Shown piece by piece: positions 61,050 to 64,000 of a stretch of DNA of 64,000 bases (within the stretch, counting starts at the first letter, position 1; every line of letters starts with the position of its first letter). The notes below the pieces were generated by a model that had not been told where the DNA came from, did no database searches, and saw nothing but the letters and a program-made list of their open reading frames with translations. This DNA is from Ixodes scapularis. Taxonomy: Eukaryota; Arthropoda; Arachnida; Ixodida; Ixodidae. The DNA is taken from assembly GCF_016920785.2 (NCBI RefSeq), contig NW_024609837.1, positions 53,868,671 to 53,932,670 of the forward strand, written 5' to 3'. The translations under genes and the position numbers were made by a program.

Positions 61050-64000
61050 ATGATAAGGGTGCTCCAATGGAACTGCCAGGCGCTCCGCAAGCGGGCGGCC
61101 GAGCTCCGAGTACGTCTGTTGGACAAGCCTGACGAGCGTCCTGATGTACTACTGCTTCAGGAGACTAATACTACAAGCATCGACTTCAATGGTTACACTA
61201 CCTACTCAAGCCCGTCCATAACTAGTAAACGGCCGGGGAAATCTGCCTCCCCGCCAGGGAAAGCGCTCGTCTATGTAAGGTGCGACTGGCCCCAGCACCA
61301 AGTAGATCTAACCCCCTATTGTAATGAAAATCAAGAAATCGTTGCAGTGAGCAGAACGGTCCGGCAGCAGAACATCGTATTTACATCCGCATACTACAGG
61401 CCTCTTAAAAGCAAGGCACCAATAAGAAACCACGGTTGGATCACTCATCTGCACAATCTGTACCCAAGAGAAAAAAAGCTCTATTGTGGAGTCTTCAACC
61501 TCCAACATCATGCTTGGGGATACAACCACGTATCGACAAGAGCGGAAGAGCTGCTTGGTGAGATGCAGATCTTCAGACTCAACCTAGTCAATAACCACGG
61601 GACCAAGACAAGGCTGGGAGACGCCAGGCAGAAGGACACCACCCCAGACCTTACATGGACCTCAAACATCTACACATATCACCACAAGTGGAAGTGCCTT
61701 CCGGACTCTTGGGGCAGCGACCACTTCCCAATCTGCTTTGAATTCTCACCTACAAAGAAGATCAAACACAAATCCAAGCGGAGAGTGGCTAAAACCATTC
61801 ACTGGGACAAGTTCAGGGCAACGCTGGAAGAAGGTAACTTTGAAGGGTCCAGTTTCGAGAGCCTCCTAAACAGCGCCCTGCAAGGAGCTACGATTACTAC
61901 GAACGTCAATGAAGACGCTCCAAATCCCGACCTCCACCTATTACGGCTCTGGGCTAAACGGCTGCAGGTGGTACAAAAGTATCGAAAGGGTCGCAAAACT
62001 CCGCAAGGCAGACACGCCATAACAAGAGCTACGGTGGAGGCCAAGGAATACGCCCAACAATTAGATACACGCCGATGGCTAGACTACAGCTCTTCGCTCT
62101 CCGACAAAACCTCGATTACGAAGCTATGGGCTACAAATCGGGATCTGCTTGGAAAGAAGAAGGTAAAAGGAGCGACGCTCACACTCGCTCTCAAGATGAA
62201 TAAGACGGAAGAACAGCTCACAGGAATGGCGGGGGATCTCTTTTTCCCACAGCCAGACGTGAACGACTGCCCTTCCCTGTACGACGTAGAAATGTTGGCC
62301 CCGGACGCCGGCATGAACCGACCGTTTACGAGGGGAGAACTCGAGTGGGCGCTACACAAAGGAAAAACCCGATCGTCGCCCGGGCCGGATAAAATCACCA
62401 TGACCATGCTTAAGAACCTTCCAGAAAACACTAAAGAACAGCTCCTCGAATGGGTGAACCACATCTGGGTCACCGGAAAGCTCCCTGAGCAGTGGAAGCA
62501 TTCACTTGTCGTTCCCATTCTAAAACCCGGAAAAGACAAGGGATCACTCAGTAACTACAGACCCATCTCGCTAACTTCATGTACCTGTAAGGTCATGGAG
62601 CGGATGGTATTGGCACGAGTTGACTGGCACCTAGAATCCTTTGGCACCTTCTATCCCTCCCAGACTGGTTTTCGATCCTGCCTCGGAACACAGGAAAGCC
62701 TCGCCCTCATCTCGGCAGAAGTCATAAGAAATATTGGACTTAACCGCGCGGCGATAAGAACAGTCGTGGCGGTTGACATCAAAAAAGCGTTTGACTCTGT
62801 ACCCCGCACCTCAATCATCAGTGAAGCCAGACCATTTGGCATAGTTGGAAGGCCGCTGAACTTCATTAATTGCTTTCTAGAAGGGAGGACGTTTTCGATC
62901 TGCTGCGGCACGCACGACAGTGACCCGAAGATGAACCGAGTTGGGGTCCCTCAGGGTTCCGTCCTCTCACCAACACTATTTCACCTCGCAATGGCAGCCC
63001 TGCCGCATGAGCTCGCCAAAATACCTGAACTCGGTTTTACCGTGTATGCGGATGACATCGCAATGTGGACGAAAGGAGAAGATATTGCAAAGCAGCAAGA
63101 CACACTTCAAGCAGGCCTCGACACAGTCGACGCTCACCTAGCCAGGGTAGGAATGCAAGCATCTGCAGAAAAGACCCACTACACGGTGGTGTCACAAAGA
63201 AAACACAGAAATGCCAAGATCGCAGAACGATGTAATCTCGTACTCGCAGGTAAAAGAATCAAACCTTCCCCTTCTGTCGGGATCCTAGGGATTACGATCG
63301 AAGAAACGGGCAAGGGAGACGTCTGGTTACAATACACAATCAAGTACTGCAACTCCGCGCTCAACGCGATCAGGCGTATATGCAGCGCAAGAGGAGGCGC
63401 GACTGAAAGCGTAGCCAAACGGATGGTCAAAGCCCTCGTAGTCTCGCGCGTAGTCTACGGAGCCCGCCACTGCTGGCTCAACAAGGGACAGTGGCAGAAA
63501 CTGGAAACCTTAAACAATCAAGCAATGCGTATAATTACCGGCCTTCCTAAGTTTTCCCCCCTCGGCAAACTGCGGGAACAAGCCGGTATCAACAAACTCC
63601 ATGACGTAGTGACGGCCCGAACGGTTGCCCACAGTGAGCGCCTCAAGCTTACTGGACCAGGCAGAGAGATTATGAAGCTCCTCCACAGACCCACAAAGAA
63701 CCTCCCAGAACTACCCGAGCAACTTCCACCATGGGAAGACCTTGCGGGGATCACCGACAACAAGCCTAGTGCACGCAAGGGGGACACCAAGCAGCTAACA
63801 TGTAAAGCCAAGGCGCACACTAAGATGGTAGAAGCATGGGATCCGAGTTGCATCATGGCTGCCTACACGAATACCGCATCTCTAGACGGCCCCGTCACCC
63901 TGAAGACGGCAGCTGCAGTCATCCATGTTCTACAAATCAGCGCTACCAAGCAGCTTCCTGAAGGCGCCTCGACCAAAGGAGGAGAACTCGCAGCAATCCG
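61050..64000 (+). CDS. LINE ORF2: endonuclease, reverse transcriptase, RNase H (partial)
   Basis: Open to the window edge, at least 983 codons from the ATG at 61050. Endonuclease: IRVLQWNCQALRKRAAEL, LLLQETNT, the GDFN block mutated to GVFN (GTC at 61491-61493), and SWGSDHFPI. Reverse transcriptase: NYRPISLTS, VAVDIKKAFDSV (about 575), PQGSVLSPTLF, and the YADDIAMW active site (about 666). RNase H begins at AAYTNTASLDG (about 937), where Asn (AAT at 63870-63872) replaces the usual first Asp, with the glutamate kept in GGELAAI. RT looks intact, while the nuclease and RNase H have each lost a catalytic residue, so this copy is probably immobile without help. Confidence 0.92.
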   Translation, partial: MIRVLQWNCQALRKRAAELRVRLLDKPDERPDVLLLQETNTTSIDFNGYTTYSSPSITSKRPGKSASPPGKALVYVRCDWPQHQVDLTPYCNENQEIVAVSRTVRQQNIVFTSAYYRPLKSKAPIRNHGWITHLHNLYPREKKLYCGVFNLQHHAWGYNHVSTRAEELLGEMQIFRLNLVNNHGTKTRLGDARQKDTTPDLTWTSNIYTYHHKWKCLPDSWGSDHFPICFEFSPTKKIKHKSKRRVAKTIHWDKFRATLEEGNFEGSSFESLLNSALQGATITTNVNEDAPNPDLHLLRLWAKRLQVVQKYRKGRKTPQGRHAITRATVEAKEYAQQLDTRRWLDYSSSLSDKTSITKLWATNRDLLGKKKVKGATLTLALKMNKTEEQLTGMAGDLFFPQPDVNDCPSLYDVEMLAPDAGMNRPFTRGELEWALHKGKTRSSPGPDKITMTMLKNLPENTKEQLLEWVNHIWVTGKLPEQWKHSLVVPILKPGKDKGSLSNYRPISLTSCTCKVMERMVLARVDWHLESFGTFYPSQTGFRSCLGTQESLALISAEVIRNIGLNRAAIRTVVAVDIKKAFDSVPRTSIISEARPFGIVGRPLNFINCFLEGRTFSICCGTHDSDPKMNRVGVPQGSVLSPTLFHLAMAALPHELAKIPELGFTVYADDIAMWTKGEDIAKQQDTLQAGLDTVDAHLARVGMQASAEKTHYTVVSQRKHRNAKIAERCNLVLAGKRIKPSPSVGILGITIEETGKGDVWLQYTIKYCNSALNAIRRICSARGGATESVAKRMVKALVVSRVVYGARHCWLNKGQWQKLETLNNQAMRIITGLPKFSPLGKLREQAGINKLHDVVTARTVAHSERLKLTGPGREIMKLLHRPTKNLPELPEQLPPWEDLAGITDNKPSARKGDTKQLTCKAKAHTKMVEAWDPSCIMAAYTNTASLDGPVTLKTAAAVIHVLQISATKQLPEGASTKGGELAAI

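Larger units (their letters stand above)
59331..64000 (+). mobile_element. I-clade LINE, 3' end beyond the window
   Basis: One frame carries a gag-like ORF1 with zinc knuckles, then apurinic-type endonuclease, reverse transcriptase and the start of RNase H, the domain order of I-clade non-LTR retrotransposons. The frame is the same throughout and is broken only by stops at 59937-59939 (TAA) and 60747-60749 (TGA). The 3' end, poly-A and target duplication lie outside. Confidence 0.9.

Overview
The window looks like repeat-saturated intergenic/intronic DNA from an arthropod nuclear genome, most likely a chelicerate such as a tick. That assignment is an inference: it rests on the mixture of Gypsy LTR elements, an I-clade LINE with zinc knuckles and RNase H, a Penelope-type GIY-YIG fragment, hAT- and TTAA-type elements, and RBM25-like genes. 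No bacterial operon, rRNA, tRNA or CRISPR array is visible.

Layout. 1-9 kb: low-gene DNA with a 195-bp satellite (3.15-5.06 kb), a small hAT element (6.23-6.72 kb), two back-to-back perfect palindromes (7.28-7.40 kb) and a Penelope fragment (8.6 kb). 9-15 kb: old repeats and a 175-bp hAT-type MITE. 15.6-19.7 kb: a probable host gene encoding an RBM25-like protein, with a possible first exon at 15.63 kb. 20-24.7 kb: TTAA and fold-back MITEs and a 2.4-kb long-TIR element. 24.9-28.2 kb: one copy of a repeat I call W, split by two hAT-like insertions, one of which holds a GACGTC-saturated element. 29.5-38.8 kb: two inverted copies of another repeat flank a second W copy, which is split by Gypsy element 1 (32.4-37.5 kb); that element's pol is itself split by a dimer of TTAA MITEs.

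38.8-50.3 kb is a layered nest. A minus-strand LINE reverse transcriptase is split by Gypsy element 2 (110-bp LTRs). Element 2 is split internally by Gypsy element 3 and in its 3' LTR by a 2.0-kb hAT element. The 3' LTR of element 3 carries a 186-bp TA-flanked fold-back MITE. Target-site duplications are readable for each insertion. 51.0-53.5 kb: a TIR element carrying two TTAA elements that share one TTAA. 53.6-55.2 kb: a hAT element whose ends reiterate GGAATG. 56.26-57.72 kb: a second RBM25-like gene, with a C-terminal PWI domain. 59.3-64.0 kb: an I-clade LINE running off the right edge.

The two RBM25-like genes are the only credible host genes; both lack an RRM in the visible sequence. 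The most unusual theme is architectural: several element families reiterate one short, often self-complementary word (GGAACG, GGAATG, CGGGAC, GACGTC, GTAATTAC, CACGTG), and TTAA elements sit end to end sharing a single TTAA.
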